A stretch of 64,000 bases of DNA from Chloroflexota bacterium (GCA_012729765.1 JAAYCM010000098.1:21362-85361); one strand, 5' to 3'. Positions 47,529-57,651 are shown, counted from the stretch's first letter. Program-made: numbers and translations. The notes: a model not told the origin generated them from the sequence alone.

Positions 47529-49253
47529 TTACTTCACGACGAGATAATTGCCGATTGCCAGGGCATCCATGCGCGTGCGCAGGAAGCAGTCAACCGCTTC
47601 TTCCGGCTTGCACACGATCGGTTCATTCTCGTTGAACGACGTGTTCAGCACGACCGGCGTCCCGGTCAGATCGCCAAACGCCTTGATCAGCGACCAGTAA
47701 AGCGGCGCGTGCGCCTGCTCGACGGTCTGCAAGCGCCCCGTCCCGTCCACATGCGTCACCGCCGGAATCTCGGCCTGCTTCTCCGGCAGCACGCCATAGA
47801 CCTTGAGCATGAATGGGTCGGGATAGGTCTGGTCGAAGTAATCGCCGGTCGCTTCGTCGAGCACGGATGGTGCAAATGGGCGGAACTTCTCGCGGTGCTT
47901 GATACGCGCGTTCAGGATATCCTTCATATCGTCGCGGCGCGGGTTGGCGATGATGCTGCGGTTGCCCAGCGCACGCGGCCCCCATTCCATCCGCCCCTGG
48001 AACCAGCCCAACACGTCACCCTGCGCCACGATCCCCGCCGCCCGCTGCACGAGATCCGGCTCGTCCAGGCATTCATAGCGCAAGCCCTGCTGCTCCAGCA
48101 CGCGCTGGATCGCGTCGTTGCTGAACTGCGGCCCGGTATAGGCGTCGTGCATGACGTAGGCGCGCGGCTGCTCCAGGATTTGATGGTAGATATAATAACA
48201 CACGCCGAGCGAAGTGCCTGCATCACCCGCTGCCGGGTGGATGAAAATGTCCTCGAAGGGCGTCTGGGGCAGCACTTTGCCGTTAAACGCGCTGTTGAGT
48301 GCCACGCCGCCCGCCATGCACAAAACCTTCCGGCCCGTTTCGGACTGGAGCTTGCGCACCAGCGCGAACTCGGCTTCTTCGAGCATGACCTGCATCGAGG
48401 CGGCGATGTCCATGTGCCGCTGCGAGATCTCGGTGCGCGGCTCGCGCGGCTCGCCAAACAACTCGACCATCTTGGCCGAATAGAGCGTGCCGAGCGACGG
48501 CTCGCCGCCGCCCCAGGTCATGGTCGCGCCCTCGGCATGATGCACGAAGTAATCCAGGTCCAGCTCGAACGTGCCATCGCCCTGAATCCGCACCAGGCGG
48601 CGCATCTCGTCGATGAACTTCGGCTCGCCATAGGGAGCCAGCCCCATCGTCTTGCCTTCGTCGCCATACTTCGGGAAGCCGAGCCACTGCGTCACGGCGG
48701 TGTAGAAGATGCCGAGCGAGTGCGGGAATGGAATCTCGTCCATCACGTCGAGCTTATTGTCCTGGCCCGTGCCCCACATCGTCGTTACGAAGTCGCCCGC
48801 GCCGTCCACCGAAAGGATCGCGGCATTGTCGAACGGCGCGACGAAAAACGCGCTCGCCATGTGGGCGCGGTGGTGTTCGACGTTGTGGAACTGCGCCTTG
48901 AGGCTCTTGGGATCGACCTTGAGATGTTCGGCAAATTCGGTTTTCAGCGTGCCGGTCTTCAGGCTGTGGCTCAGACGGTCGCGCACAAAGCCGAGCGTGG
49001 GCCGGTTGCGAAAGGCGAAGAGCGCCTTCTGCATCAGATTGGCTTTAGGATCGATCGAGATGCCGATGTGATCGAGGTCCTGTGCGGTGATGCCGGCCTC
49101 GCTCAGCACGTACTCAATCGCCAGGATCGGGAACCCGGCCCAATACTTGACGCGGGTGAAGCGTTCCTCTTCGGCGGCTGCGATCAACCGCCCATCCGCG
49201 ATCAGGCAGGCGGACGCGCCGCCGTGATAGGCGTTAATGCCGAGAATGTACAA
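47529..49253 (-). CDS. Carbamoyltransferase, NodU/CmcH family
   Basis: Transfers carbamoyl from carbamoyl phosphate, via a carbamoyl adenylate, to a hydroxyl of a sugar. 574 residues. LGINAYHGGASACLIADGRLIAAAEEERF opens the Kae1-like N-terminal domain; VEHHRAHMASAFF carries the metal-binding His pair; SVDGAGD and CMAGGVALNSAFNGK follow, then the C-terminal domain with EWGPRALGNRSII and PVVLNTSFNENEPIV. Start TTG 49253 has a perfect AAGGAGG. In this locus it most likely carbamoylates a sugar of the surface polysaccharide. Confidence 0.93.
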   Translation of the reverse strand: MYILGINAYHGGASACLIADGRLIAAAEEERFTRVKYWAGFPILAIEYVLSEAGITAQDLDHIGISIDPKANLMQKALFAFRNRPTLGFVRDRLSHSLKTGTLKTEFAEHLKVDPKSLKAQFHNVEHHRAHMASAFFVAPFDNAAILSVDGAGDFVTTMWGTGQDNKLDVMDEIPFPHSLGIFYTAVTQWLGFPKYGDEGKTMGLAPYGEPKFIDEMRRLVRIQGDGTFELDLDYFVHHAEGATMTWGGGEPSLGTLYSAKMVELFGEPREPRTEISQRHMDIAASMQVMLEEAEFALVRKLQSETGRKVLCMAGGVALNSAFNGKVLPQTPFEDIFIHPAAGDAGTSLGVCYYIYHQILEQPRAYVMHDAYTGPQFSNDAIQRVLEQQGLRYECLDEPDLVQRAAGIVAQGDVLGWFQGRMEWGPRALGNRSIIANPRRDDMKDILNARIKHREKFRPFAPSVLDEATGDYFDQTYPDPFMLKVYGVLPEKQAEIPAVTHVDGTGRLQTVEQAHAPLYWSLIKAFGDLTGTPVVLNTSFNENEPIVCKPEEAVDCFLRTRMDALAIGNYLVVK

Positions 49254-49359
49254 TGCTGCCTCCTTAAACGCTGCGGACTGGCGGGATTCGCCCCTGGCCG
49301 AACGGCCCGCAGCTCGAACCGGGACGACGAAGCGCGGCCAGCGTCCGAGCGGCCAACCG

Positions 49360-50547
49360 CTAGCAGTAGCCCTGAATCACGTCGATCAACTGGCGGGCGC
49401 GGTGGCGAAAGGTATGCTCTTTCAGCAGTCGTTCGCGCGCAGCCCGGCCAATAGTACGCCGTGCCTCGTCATGCTGCAATAACCAATCATAGCGCTCGAC
49501 CGCTTCTTCGGCGCTGTGTACGATCACCAATTCCTTCTCTGGCTCGAACCAGGTTTCGATCCCCTCATAGGGGTTGCACACCATACACGCGCCCAGCGCC
49601 GCCAGCTCGAACGGGCGCGAGCTGGACGAGGCAAACACCGAGGCGTGCGCCTTGCGTGTAATGACCAGATTCAATTTGCTGCGGCAGGCATATTCGCGCA
49701 GCTTGCTAAACGACAGGTAGGGCAGCGCCTCGACCCGCCCCAGATCACCCAGCTTCGTGCCGCGCACGGCAAAACGCCGCCCCGGCAGGGCCAGGCTCGG
49801 CGCGCGCAGCATGGCGTCGATCCACTCGGCGCGGTACTCGCGCCCATGCCCATAGAAAAACGCGTCGAGGTCCTGCGGCACGTCCAGCGGCGAAAACAGG
49901 TCGGGATCGGCCCCGTAGTAGAGCGCGTGGACCTCACGCGCCCCCAGATCGCGCAGCCCTTCGGCCCCGCCCAGACTGTTGGAGAAGAAGGCCGTGTATT
50001 CGGACGGATCGGCCCCCTGGTAGATGCGAAAGCCGGACGCGAATCCGCGAAAGTTGGGCAGGCTGGCCGGCACGTCGCCATCGTAGAAGAAAACCGGCTT
50101 GTCGTGCCGCTCGATGATATGGCGCGCCAGCCCGACGATATGGTTGAGCGGCACGGTGATGATCAGCACGGCGTCGATATCGGGCTGCGCGGTCAGCAAA
50201 CGGTCCACATGCTGCCGCCAGCGGGGCGCGATCACGGTCTGCGCGACCCGGCGCACCGCCCGATCCGACGCGCTCTCGTCTTCAAGCTGCGCGCCGGACA
50301 CCTGGGTCTGCCGGATGCCGCTCACGCGCCGCCACGTGTCGCGCAGCGCCAGAAACAGATCGCCCTCGCGCCGGGCGGGGTTGGGCGCGGCCCGCCACCA
50401 GGGCGCTTCGATGGCCGGTCCCTGGTAGGGTGTGGCGACAACCTCGACGCCGATCTCGTACAGCCCCTTGAAAAGCTGCCACCACGCCGGGGTCGCGCTG
50501 AAAGGCTGCGTCAGGTCCAGCGACGAAACGATTACCAGCAGCTTCAT
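49360..50547 (-). CDS. Glycosyltransferase, CgeB-like
   Basis: 395 residues from ATG 50547, which overlaps the SGNH stop by 4 bp. N-terminal MKLLVIVSSLDLTQPF starts a Rossmann domain; the C-terminal domain has LREYACRSKLNLVITRKAH and SSSRPFELAALGACMVCNPYEGIETWFEPEKELVI, the nucleotide-sugar-binding signature of the CgeB-like glycosyltransferase group (DUF3880/GT-B). Probably adds a sugar to the locus polysaccharide or lipid acceptor in the cytoplasm. Confidence 0.82.
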   Translation of the reverse strand: MKLLVIVSSLDLTQPFSATPAWWQLFKGLYEIGVEVVATPYQGPAIEAPWWRAAPNPARREGDLFLALRDTWRRVSGIRQTQVSGAQLEDESASDRAVRRVAQTVIAPRWRQHVDRLLTAQPDIDAVLIITVPLNHIVGLARHIIERHDKPVFFYDGDVPASLPNFRGFASGFRIYQGADPSEYTAFFSNSLGGAEGLRDLGAREVHALYYGADPDLFSPLDVPQDLDAFFYGHGREYRAEWIDAMLRAPSLALPGRRFAVRGTKLGDLGRVEALPYLSFSKLREYACRSKLNLVITRKAHASVFASSSSRPFELAALGACMVCNPYEGIETWFEPEKELVIVHSAEEAVERYDWLLQHDEARRTIGRAARERLLKEHTFRHRARQLIDVIQGYC

Positions 50548-51764
50548 GATGGCTCCGATGCTTCGAGCAGGCCGGACGCATCCAGCCACCCGGCCAGTTG
50601 ATCGGCAGTCAGGCTGTGCCCTGCCGGGTTGAAATGCCCATCGATCGGGAAGTAGAGCCGCTCGTCCGCCGCGCGGAACGGCTCCAGCAAATCCAACGCC
50701 GGGATGCCGGTCTGCGCGGCCAGCGCCAGAATCGACCCGGTCGGGCGCAAACGGTCAAGCGCCGCCGGATCGAGATCGGGCAGGCGGGCCAGGGTCGCTT
50801 CCCAGGCGTCATCATCGATCTGCCGCCGGTCGGGGATGACGAACAGTCCCAGCCGCGCGCCGTCGTCCTCGACCGCCTGCTGAAGCTCCGCCAGCACGTG
50901 CCCGGTAATGTCCCACGCCTGCTGCCAGGTTTCGTCCGGCGGCAGATAGACGCCCATCGGGACGCGCAGCGCCCGCTCCGTGACCGCGCCCGGATCGCCC
51001 ACCTCGACACGATCGGGGGGCAGGCCGCCCGCCAGGGTATGCACCAGGAACAGGTTTTGGCGCAGCCAGCTCAAGATGCGCCGCCGCGCGGCCATGCCGG
51101 GCTGGTGCAATGTGCTGTCCGGTGCATAGTAGGGCGCTTCGACCCCCTCGGTTGCATTCCAGGCGGCGGTAAGCGAGGCGTGATTGTCGAGCACGTCATT
51201 CCCCACATAGAAGCCGAGCAGCACCAGATCGGGCTGGTAGCGCCGCCCTTCGTGCCGATAGGTCAGGTATTCCTGGGTCGTACCCAGCCCGTAATGGCCC
51301 AGATTGATCACTTCGTAGCGCGTGCCCGGCGGGGCGTCCTGGTTCAGGCGCGCCTCTAGCTGGCGGGCGAAATTCTGCTCCAGCGGCACCTCGCGCGCGT
51401 GGCCGAACGAATCCGACAGGATCAGGATACGCCGCACACCGTCCGGTTTAGCCAGCGTATGCTCGACATCGTGCAGGCCCCGGTTGTTATGACGGACTTC
51501 GTTTTCGAATTCACCGCTGAGGCTGGCATAGGTATACGTTTCGCCGGGCCGCAGCTCGTACCCCACCCGGTTGTTGAAGTCCTGCGCCCAGCCGGGCAGC
51601 GGCTCGAAGCCCACCGCCACCCGCCCCAACAATTCGATCAGGGCAAGCGCCAGCAACACGCCGAAGGCCAGCGCCAGCCCGCGCGCGATCCAGGTCACGC
51701 CGGGGGGACGCTGTGCCGTGCGCCGCTCGCCGGGCGTGTCGGCCATATAAGTACGCTCGCTCAT
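50544..51764 (-). CDS. SGNH hydrolase-like membrane protein of the polysaccharide locus
   Basis: 406 residues. One span at about 27-46 anchors it. SGNH blocks: ILSDSFGHA (Ser nucleophile, about 117), LGFYVGNDVLDN (Gly-Asn, about 185-193) and FPIDGHFNPAG near 385 (Asp and His). Coupled by 4-bp overlaps to the GT4 gene before and the CgeB-like gene after. It is probably an acetyl-transfer or esterase partner that decorates the polysaccharide outside the membrane. The layout resembles the SGNH gene at 22600-23850. Confidence 0.8.
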   Translation of the reverse strand: MSERTYMADTPGERRTAQRPPGVTWIARGLALAFGVLLALALIELLGRVAVGFEPLPGWAQDFNNRVGYELRPGETYTYASLSGEFENEVRHNNRGLHDVEHTLAKPDGVRRILILSDSFGHAREVPLEQNFARQLEARLNQDAPPGTRYEVINLGHYGLGTTQEYLTYRHEGRRYQPDLVLLGFYVGNDVLDNHASLTAAWNATEGVEAPYYAPDSTLHQPGMAARRRILSWLRQNLFLVHTLAGGLPPDRVEVGDPGAVTERALRVPMGVYLPPDETWQQAWDITGHVLAELQQAVEDDGARLGLFVIPDRRQIDDDAWEATLARLPDLDPAALDRLRPTGSILALAAQTGIPALDLLEPFRAADERLYFPIDGHFNPAGHSLTADQLAGWLDASGLLEASEPS

Positions 51765-53029
51765 GCTGTTTCCACTGTACCGCGCCGCTTTGCCAGGGCG
51801 CGCTCGTAGACTTCAATCATTGCCTCGGCCTGGTGTTGGAGCGTGAACTGCTGCCGGATGCGTTCCTGCCCGGCATGCCCCATCGCGCAGCGCAGCGCGT
51901 CGTCGGTCAGCAGGCGGGCCAGCGCGCCGGCCAGCGCCTCGATGTTATACGGGTTGACGACATAGCCGGTTTCACCGTCGATCACGGCTTCGCCCGCGCC
52001 GCCAAAGCAAGTGGTGACGACCGGCGTCCCGGCGGCCATCGCTTCGAGATTCACCGTCGGGAAGGAGTCGAAGCAGATCGAGGGCGAGACGACCACGTCG
52101 GCCAGGCGGTAGGCGGTCGCCAGCTCGGCCCCTTCGAGCCAGCCGCCCAGCACGATCTGATCGGCCAGGTCGGGATTCTCGTCCAGCAAGCGGGCCGTGT
52201 AGTCCGAAGGGCGTGCCAGCACGAGCAGCGCCACGTCGGGCACCTGCGGCTTGATCCGGCGCAGCGCCGCCAACAACTGCCGGTCGCCCTTCAGCCCGCT
52301 CAGCCGCCCGCCGATCAGGATCACGCGCCGCCCATTGAGCCGGAGCCGCTGGCGCAGCACATCCACCTGGACCGGCGCGATCTCGAACTGCGCCGGATCG
52401 ACGCCGTTATGCACGACGTTGAATGGCGGCAGCCGGTTGGCTTCCAATGCCTGCTTGAGCGCGGCGCTGACCGCGACCCGCTCGTCCACGTAGTAGCGCA
52501 TCGTGTGCCGGATCGAGAGGTTACGCGCCGGATTCCAGCGAAACCGCATCTGCCGCCAGTTGTAGCCGAACGGCACCCGGTAATCCCAGCCGTCGCACTG
52601 ATCGGGCCGGTTGGGATCGATGAAGCGTGTCAGCTTGGTATAGGCGAAGGGCATCACATCGTGCGCGGTAAAAACGGTCGCGGCCCCGGCGCGGCGTCCG
52701 ATCACCAGGCTGTGATAGGCAAGATGGGTGTGGATGGCGTGCGCGTTGACGATATCCGGCGCGAGCCGCCGCAGCAGCCGGTTCAGGCCCCAGACGGTCT
52801 GCGGGTTGAGCAGGCTGTACCATGCCCGCCAGCGGTCGGCGTAATCCGAGTGCAGCGCATAGACGCGAATCCCCTGCTGGATCGTCTCGGCGGATGGCCC
52901 ACGCGTGCTGGTCACAAAGGTGACACGCTGCCCGGCGGCGATCAAGCCCTGGCCCAACTGCCAGGCAACCTTACCCGCCCCGCCAGGGCTGTCGGGCGGC
53001 AGTGTATCGCTGAGAATGACGACGTGCAT
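51761..53029 (-). CDS. GT4 family glycosyltransferase (1)
   Basis: 422 residues, GT-B fold. GGAGKVAWQLGQGLIAAGQRVTFVTS is the N-terminal acceptor domain with the glycine loop; VILIGGRLSGLKGDRQLLAAL and PSICFDSFPTVNLEAMAAGTPVV hold the donor-binding E-x7-E region. Retaining transferase using a nucleotide sugar. ATG 53029 has no clear ribosome-binding site and lies 71 bp after the next gene upstream. Sugar specificity unknown. Confidence 0.88.
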   Translation of the reverse strand: MHVVILSDTLPPDSPGGAGKVAWQLGQGLIAAGQRVTFVTSTRGPSAETIQQGIRVYALHSDYADRWRAWYSLLNPQTVWGLNRLLRRLAPDIVNAHAIHTHLAYHSLVIGRRAGAATVFTAHDVMPFAYTKLTRFIDPNRPDQCDGWDYRVPFGYNWRQMRFRWNPARNLSIRHTMRYYVDERVAVSAALKQALEANRLPPFNVVHNGVDPAQFEIAPVQVDVLRQRLRLNGRRVILIGGRLSGLKGDRQLLAALRRIKPQVPDVALLVLARPSDYTARLLDENPDLADQIVLGGWLEGAELATAYRLADVVVSPSICFDSFPTVNLEAMAAGTPVVTTCFGGAGEAVIDGETGYVVNPYNIEALAGALARLLTDDALRCAMGHAGQERIRQQFTLQHQAEAMIEVYERALAKRRGTVETA

Positions 53030-53099
53030 GAAGGAACGGCCTGCTTCTGCTGCGGTCTGCCTGTACGGGGCTTAAGGATAACACAGCCGGGCGGTTGTG

Positions 53100-54239
53100 T
53101 CAGCCTATGTCTCGCCTGCTGTTGCCCGCCGCGTGAGCCGCCAGCGCCGACTCATACACCGCCCGCACACGCGCCGCGACCGCCGACCAGTCCTGGGCGC
53201 GGGCGTGCTGGCGCCCGGCCTCACCCATCCGCGCGCGCAGAGCCGGATCGTCCAGCAGGCGTGTGATCGCGGCGGCCAGCGCCGGGGCGTCGTCCTGCGG
53301 GACCAGCAGCCCTGTTTCGCCCTCGATCACCGCCTCTTCGACGCCGCTGCCGCGCGTCCCGACCACCGGCAGGCCGCACGCGCCCGCTTCCAGCACGACC
53401 AGCCCAAAGCCCTCAAAGCGGTCCCCGACGTTCAGCGAGGGCAGCGCGAACACGTCGGCGTGCTGGTACCAGCCGATCAGCGTATCTTCCGGCACGACGC
53501 CCGGCATCTGCACCGCGCTCGCCAGCCCCAGCCGCGCGATCTGCGCCTCGATCCACGCCCGGTAGGCGGAATCGTCCTGCCGCCCGGTGATCACAAGCTG
53601 GGCGTCCGGCACGAGCGCGCGGATCAGCGCCAGTGCGTCGATCAGGACATGTGTCCCTTTGCGCGCCTTGACGCCGCCCGACGAGAGGATCGTCGGCCCA
53701 CGTTTTTCGGGCGCAGGAGCGGCGCGCTCGAAGCGGGCCACGTGTACACCATTGTGAATCACGGCGGGATCGGCTCCCTGTAGAACGGCGCGCACCTGCT
53801 CCGCCGTGTAGCCACTGACCGCGATCAGGTGCGCCCGGCGGTAGGCCCAGCGGTAGAGCAGCCCGACGAGCCGACGCCGCACGGTCTGCGGGACATACGT
53901 GCCGTGCGCCGTGACGATCAGGGGGCGGCGTCCGGCAGCCAGCGCCGCCAGCGGGGCATAAGGTTCGGCCACGACGTGCACCAGATCGCAGCCATCGAGT
54001 GCGTGGCGCACCGCCGGGATCGTCAGCAGCGAGCGGCGCAGAAATCCGCGCGTGGGTGGGACCAGATGCGGCAGCACCGGACACACGTCCAACCCGATTT
54101 CCTCTTGTGGCGCAGCCGTTACCTGGACCAGCGCGCGCACTGTGACGCCCTGCGCGCTGAGCGCCTGCGCCAGGTCCAGCGCATAGCGTGCCCAGCCATA
54201 GCCGGGATCGAGATCGGGGGCGAGCAGGGCGACGCGCAT
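53100..54239 (-). CDS. GT4 family glycosyltransferase (2)
   Basis: 379 residues. MRVALLAPDLDPGYGWARYALDLAQALSAQG and the donor motif RFEGFGLVVLEAGACGLPVVGTRG identify a GT4 retaining transferase. Start overlaps the stop of the upstream GT by one base (TGATG). Its C-terminal residues are basic (GNSRRDIG). Confidence 0.88.
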   Translation of the reverse strand: MRVALLAPDLDPGYGWARYALDLAQALSAQGVTVRALVQVTAAPQEEIGLDVCPVLPHLVPPTRGFLRRSLLTIPAVRHALDGCDLVHVVAEPYAPLAALAAGRRPLIVTAHGTYVPQTVRRRLVGLLYRWAYRRAHLIAVSGYTAEQVRAVLQGADPAVIHNGVHVARFERAAPAPEKRGPTILSSGGVKARKGTHVLIDALALIRALVPDAQLVITGRQDDSAYRAWIEAQIARLGLASAVQMPGVVPEDTLIGWYQHADVFALPSLNVGDRFEGFGLVVLEAGACGLPVVGTRGSGVEEAVIEGETGLLVPQDDAPALAAAITRLLDDPALRARMGEAGRQHARAQDWSAVAARVRAVYESALAAHAAGNSRRDIG

Positions 54240-55429
54240 CAGTCCCGGCCCTCGATGCTGGCGCGAATCTGCCCGGCCCGTGCCGCCCAGGTGTAATGTT
54301 CCAGCACGTCGGCCCGCGCCTGAGCCACCAGCCGCTCGCGCAAGGCGGGATCGTCGCGCAGCTGTTGGATGGCCGCCGCCAGCGCCGCCGCGTCACCGGG
54401 GGGAACCAGCAGCCCGTTTTCACCGTCGCGCAGTACTTCGGCAAAGCCCGGCAGATTCGAGGCGACGATCGGGCGGCCCGACGCCATGTACTCGAACAGC
54501 TTGATCGGCGAGGTGTGGTAGGCGAAATGCTCGGTCCAGGGGTGGGGCATGGCGCACACGTCGAATGTGCCCAGGTAGCGCGGGACACGGTCGGGACGCA
54601 CCTGCCCTGCCGCCAGGAAGCGTGACGCGTCCAGCCCGGCGGCGATCCAGCGCTCGCGCAGCGCCGCGACCTGATCGTCCGGCCCGCCGACGATTGCCAG
54701 CGCCGCCCCCTCGACCGCTTGCAGCGCCTCGACCAGCAGCCCGACGCCCTTGTCCACGCCCATCAGGTGCAGCCGCCCGACCCAGCCGACCACGAACGCG
54801 TCTTGCGGCCAGCCGATTTCGGCTCGCGCCTGCTGCCGGTCGGGAACTGCGGCGAAGCGCTCGCGTCGGATGCCGTCATGCGCGACCAGCACCCGCGCCG
54901 GGGGAACGCCCAACGTGCGGATTTCGCCGCCCAGGTGCGCCGTGATCGTGACGACCAGCGCCGCTCGCCGCGCCGCGAAGCGCTGCACGCGCTGCCCCCA
55001 GCGCGAGCGGTGCATCTGGTGCACCTCGTAGACCAGGGGCCGGCGGTGGATCGCGCCCAGCAGCGCGGCGACAAACAGATCGCGCGTGTAATAGACCTGC
55101 GCACGGCGCAGCGCCAGCCAGATCAACAGCGCCAGCAGAAAGCTGACGGTCTGCGCCAGGAAAGCCACGCGCGGCACGCGCTCTGGGATGATCGGGAACA
55201 GGTCCAGAGCGGGCAGGCGGCGGAAACGGAAATTACGCGTTACGCCGTAATAACTCCACAGGTCCCCGGCGGCGTGCATCGCGGCGGTATTGAAGCGCCA
55301 GGGGGCCAGCAGCGTGACGCGATAGCCTGCTCCAGCAAACGCTTCGCACATCTGCGCGATCTGCAAGCCGTAGGCTTTTTCGGTCGGCAGGCGGCTGTTG
55401 ACGATGTAGACGAGGTGCGGATCAGCCAT
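54239..55429 (-). CDS. GT4 family glycosyltransferase (3)
   Basis: 396 residues. VYIVNSRLPTEKAYGLQIAQMCEAFAGAGYRVTLLAPW is the acceptor domain; a membrane-association segment VAFLAQTVSFLLALLIWLAL lies near 95-115; HTSPIKLFEYMASGRPIVAS is the donor motif. The start ATG 55429 overlaps the previous stop by 8 bp. Possibly monotopic because of its hydrophobic helix. Confidence 0.88.
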   Translation of the reverse strand: MADPHLVYIVNSRLPTEKAYGLQIAQMCEAFAGAGYRVTLLAPWRFNTAAMHAAGDLWSYYGVTRNFRFRRLPALDLFPIIPERVPRVAFLAQTVSFLLALLIWLALRRAQVYYTRDLFVAALLGAIHRRPLVYEVHQMHRSRWGQRVQRFAARRAALVVTITAHLGGEIRTLGVPPARVLVAHDGIRRERFAAVPDRQQARAEIGWPQDAFVVGWVGRLHLMGVDKGVGLLVEALQAVEGAALAIVGGPDDQVAALRERWIAAGLDASRFLAAGQVRPDRVPRYLGTFDVCAMPHPWTEHFAYHTSPIKLFEYMASGRPIVASNLPGFAEVLRDGENGLLVPPGDAAALAAAIQQLRDDPALRERLVAQARADVLEHYTWAARAGQIRASIEGRD

Positions 55430-56489
55430 ATCCGGCTACCTCGCGCATCAGCGCCGCGATACGGTCCATCAGCCCGTCGAGCGAATGGGCGGCCAGCGCC
55501 CGCTCGCGCAGCGTCCGGCCCATCCCGGCGCGTTCCTGCAGCGAGAGCGCCAGCAGGTGCACCAGCCGCTCCGCCAGCGCGGCATCGTCGGCATCGGTGG
55601 GCAGGTAGAGCCGGTCGGCATATTCGCCCAACAGCGGCAGGAAATCGAGCGTCGTGACCAGCGTCGGCTTGCCCATGATCATCGACTCCAGCGCGCTCTT
55701 GTCGAACGCGCCCGGTGGTGTGAGGTTGACCGCCAGCGCGCTCCGGCGCACGATTGCGGCCATTTGCGCGCGCGGCAGCGGCCCGGTGAGGGTGACTTCC
55801 GGCGCGGGATCCAGCCCGGCGGCGATCTCGCGCAGGTGGGCCGGGTAGTCCGGCTCGCGCTCGACCGGGCCGCCCACGATCACCACGCGGAAGGGTGCGC
55901 CGTTCTCCTGGGCCAGCGCCCGCGACGCGGCGCGCAGCAGCCAGTCTTGCCGCTTGATATGCGCCAGCCGCCCGGCCATCACGATCTGCGGCGGGGAGTC
56001 CTCGCCCTCAGCCGCCGGGAACAGGTCGGCCTCGATGCCGTGCCCCATGACATGCAGTTTCCCGGTCGGCAGGGGATAGCTGCCCGGCGCGGCAGTCAGG
56101 ATATGCGTCGCCAGGGCGCGCGCCAGGCGCAGCTCCGGGCTGGCCTGGGGATGCACGTACCAGTGCAGCAGCGGCCTGCGATAGAAGCGTGCCCAGGGCG
56201 CGGCGAACAGCACGTAGCGCGGGATCATGTGGCAGAACACGCCATCCACCTGAGGGACCAGCCGCCGCAGGTGCGCGGTCAGGCGAACAGCCTGCGCCAG
56301 CCGCCCCGCGCCCGTTTCCTTGCCCATGCGGTACACCGTCACGTTGGGGGGCAGCTCCGCGCCGCGATCTTCCTGGCAGATCACGTCGAGCTGATCGACT
56401 CGCGCGGCCAGCTCGGCCACCCACCGGGCGGCGAATCCCACAATATCGTCAGCCGGATCGAGCAGGCGTGTCAGCATCAGCCAGCGCAT
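55422..56489 (-). CDS. GT4 family glycosyltransferase (4)
   Basis: 355 residues from ATG 56489, 4 bp after the upstream stop; a longer frame to 56588 would overlap the next gene. MRWLMLTRLLDPADDIVGFAARWVAELAARVD is the N-terminal domain; VMAGRLAHIKRQDWLLRAA and GAFDKSALESMIMGKPTLVT form the donor domain. A clean GT-B fold protein with a short C-terminal helix. Confidence 0.88.
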   Translation of the reverse strand: MRWLMLTRLLDPADDIVGFAARWVAELAARVDQLDVICQEDRGAELPPNVTVYRMGKETGAGRLAQAVRLTAHLRRLVPQVDGVFCHMIPRYVLFAAPWARFYRRPLLHWYVHPQASPELRLARALATHILTAAPGSYPLPTGKLHVMGHGIEADLFPAAEGEDSPPQIVMAGRLAHIKRQDWLLRAASRALAQENGAPFRVVIVGGPVEREPDYPAHLREIAAGLDPAPEVTLTGPLPRAQMAAIVRRSALAVNLTPPGAFDKSALESMIMGKPTLVTTLDFLPLLGEYADRLYLPTDADDAALAERLVHLLALSLQERAGMGRTLRERALAAHSLDGLMDRIAALMREVAGYG

Positions 56490-56493
56490 CGGC

Positions 56494-57651
56494 TTATGAT
56501 CCCTTCTGCCCGGCGACTTCGAGCGTGCGGCGGTAGGTGTTCGCCACCGCGTCGATCTGGCGCTCGTAGTCGAAGCGCACCAGCACATCCTGCTGCCCGG
56601 TGCGGCCCATCGCCTGCCGCCGTGCGGGATCGTTCAACAGCTCCAGAATCGCCCCGGCCAGCGCGTCCGGCGTCTGATCGGTCAGCAGGCCGGTTTCGCC
56701 CGGACACACGACCGCATCCGCGCCCAGGTGATCGGTCGAGACGACCGGCGTGCCAGACGCCAGCGCCTCAGACAGCACGCGCGGCACGCCCTCATAGCGC
56801 GAGCTGTGCACGTAGAGATCGGCCATCTGATAGAACTGCGGCAGATCGTCGTGCGCGACCCGCCCGGCGAAGATCACCCCGTCCGGCCCGGCCTGCTGCA
56901 CGAAATCGGGCCGCCCCGCAAAATCCCCGGCCAGCACCAGCCGCGTCTCCGGTTTGACGGCGCGCACGTGCCGGTACGCTTCCAGCAGCAGATCGACGTT
57001 CTTCACCCAGCCCGGCATCCCGACCCACAGCAGCACAGGCGCATCGGGTGCGATCCCCAGCGCCGCGCGGCGGGCGGCCAGCGTCTCCGGCGGCACCGCA
57101 TCGGCAAAGCGCGCCACGTAGGACGGCGGGTGCAGCACCGTGATCCGGTCGGCGGGCACGCCGCGCTTGATGTAGGCGGCTTTCTCGCGCTCGGTTGCCA
57201 CGCGTGCCGTATCGGCCTGGCGGATGACCAGCTCGCCCAGGCGGTAGAGCACACGGTGGCGCAGCGGGCGTTCGGCCAGCCAGTACGGATTCTCGAAGAA
57301 GTGGCTGTGATTCTGCACATCGAGCGGCAGCCCGAAGCGGCGCTTGAGCAGCCAGCCGACCAGCCCGGTGGCGAAGGGGTCCTGCGTGGTGACAACATCG
57401 ACCGGCTGAGCACGGTGCACGCGCACCGCAGCGCGGTAGGCCACCCACGGAAACAGCGCAGGCCGCGTGTTGGTCGGGTAGACGGTCAGGTTGTCGGGCA
57501 GGCGTTGGACCGTCCGGGGCTGGGCGGCTGGATTGTAGGTCACAATCGAGATCGCGCCGATACGCCGTGCATATTCCAGGTGGCGCTGGACTGTGTTCCC
57601 ATGTGGATCACCGAGCAGGCTCGAATCCAGGCTGATCATCAGGACATGCAT
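56494..57651 (-). CDS. GT4 family glycosyltransferase (5)
   Basis: 385 residues from ATG 57651, overlapping the upstream stop by 13 bp. MHVLMISLDSSLLGDPHGNTVQRHLEYARRIG, LLWVGMPGWVKNVDLLLEAYRHV and SRYEGVPRVLSEALASGTPVV. The last holds both Glu of the E-x7-E donor site. Another retaining transferase of the locus. Confidence 0.88.
   Translation of the reverse strand: MHVLMISLDSSLLGDPHGNTVQRHLEYARRIGAISIVTYNPAAQPRTVQRLPDNLTVYPTNTRPALFPWVAYRAAVRVHRAQPVDVVTTQDPFATGLVGWLLKRRFGLPLDVQNHSHFFENPYWLAERPLRHRVLYRLGELVIRQADTARVATEREKAAYIKRGVPADRITVLHPPSYVARFADAVPPETLAARRAALGIAPDAPVLLWVGMPGWVKNVDLLLEAYRHVRAVKPETRLVLAGDFAGRPDFVQQAGPDGVIFAGRVAHDDLPQFYQMADLYVHSSRYEGVPRVLSEALASGTPVVSTDHLGADAVVCPGETGLLTDQTPDALAGAILELLNDPARRQAMGRTGQQDVLVRFDYERQIDAVANTYRRTLEVAGQKGS

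Noticed and set aside
47529..49253. Second TsaD
   Set aside because: The N-terminal fold is shared with TsaD, but the length, VEHHRAH motif and C-terminal domain identify the NodU/CmcH carbamoyltransferase group.
47325..49454. 709-codon open frame on the plus strand over the carbamoyltransferase gene
   Set aside because: Shadow of a well-supported gene on the other strand; composition is Arg/His/Gln-rich without domains. The same applies to long plus frames at 832-2202, 2735-3850, 7446-8759 and 62368-63870.
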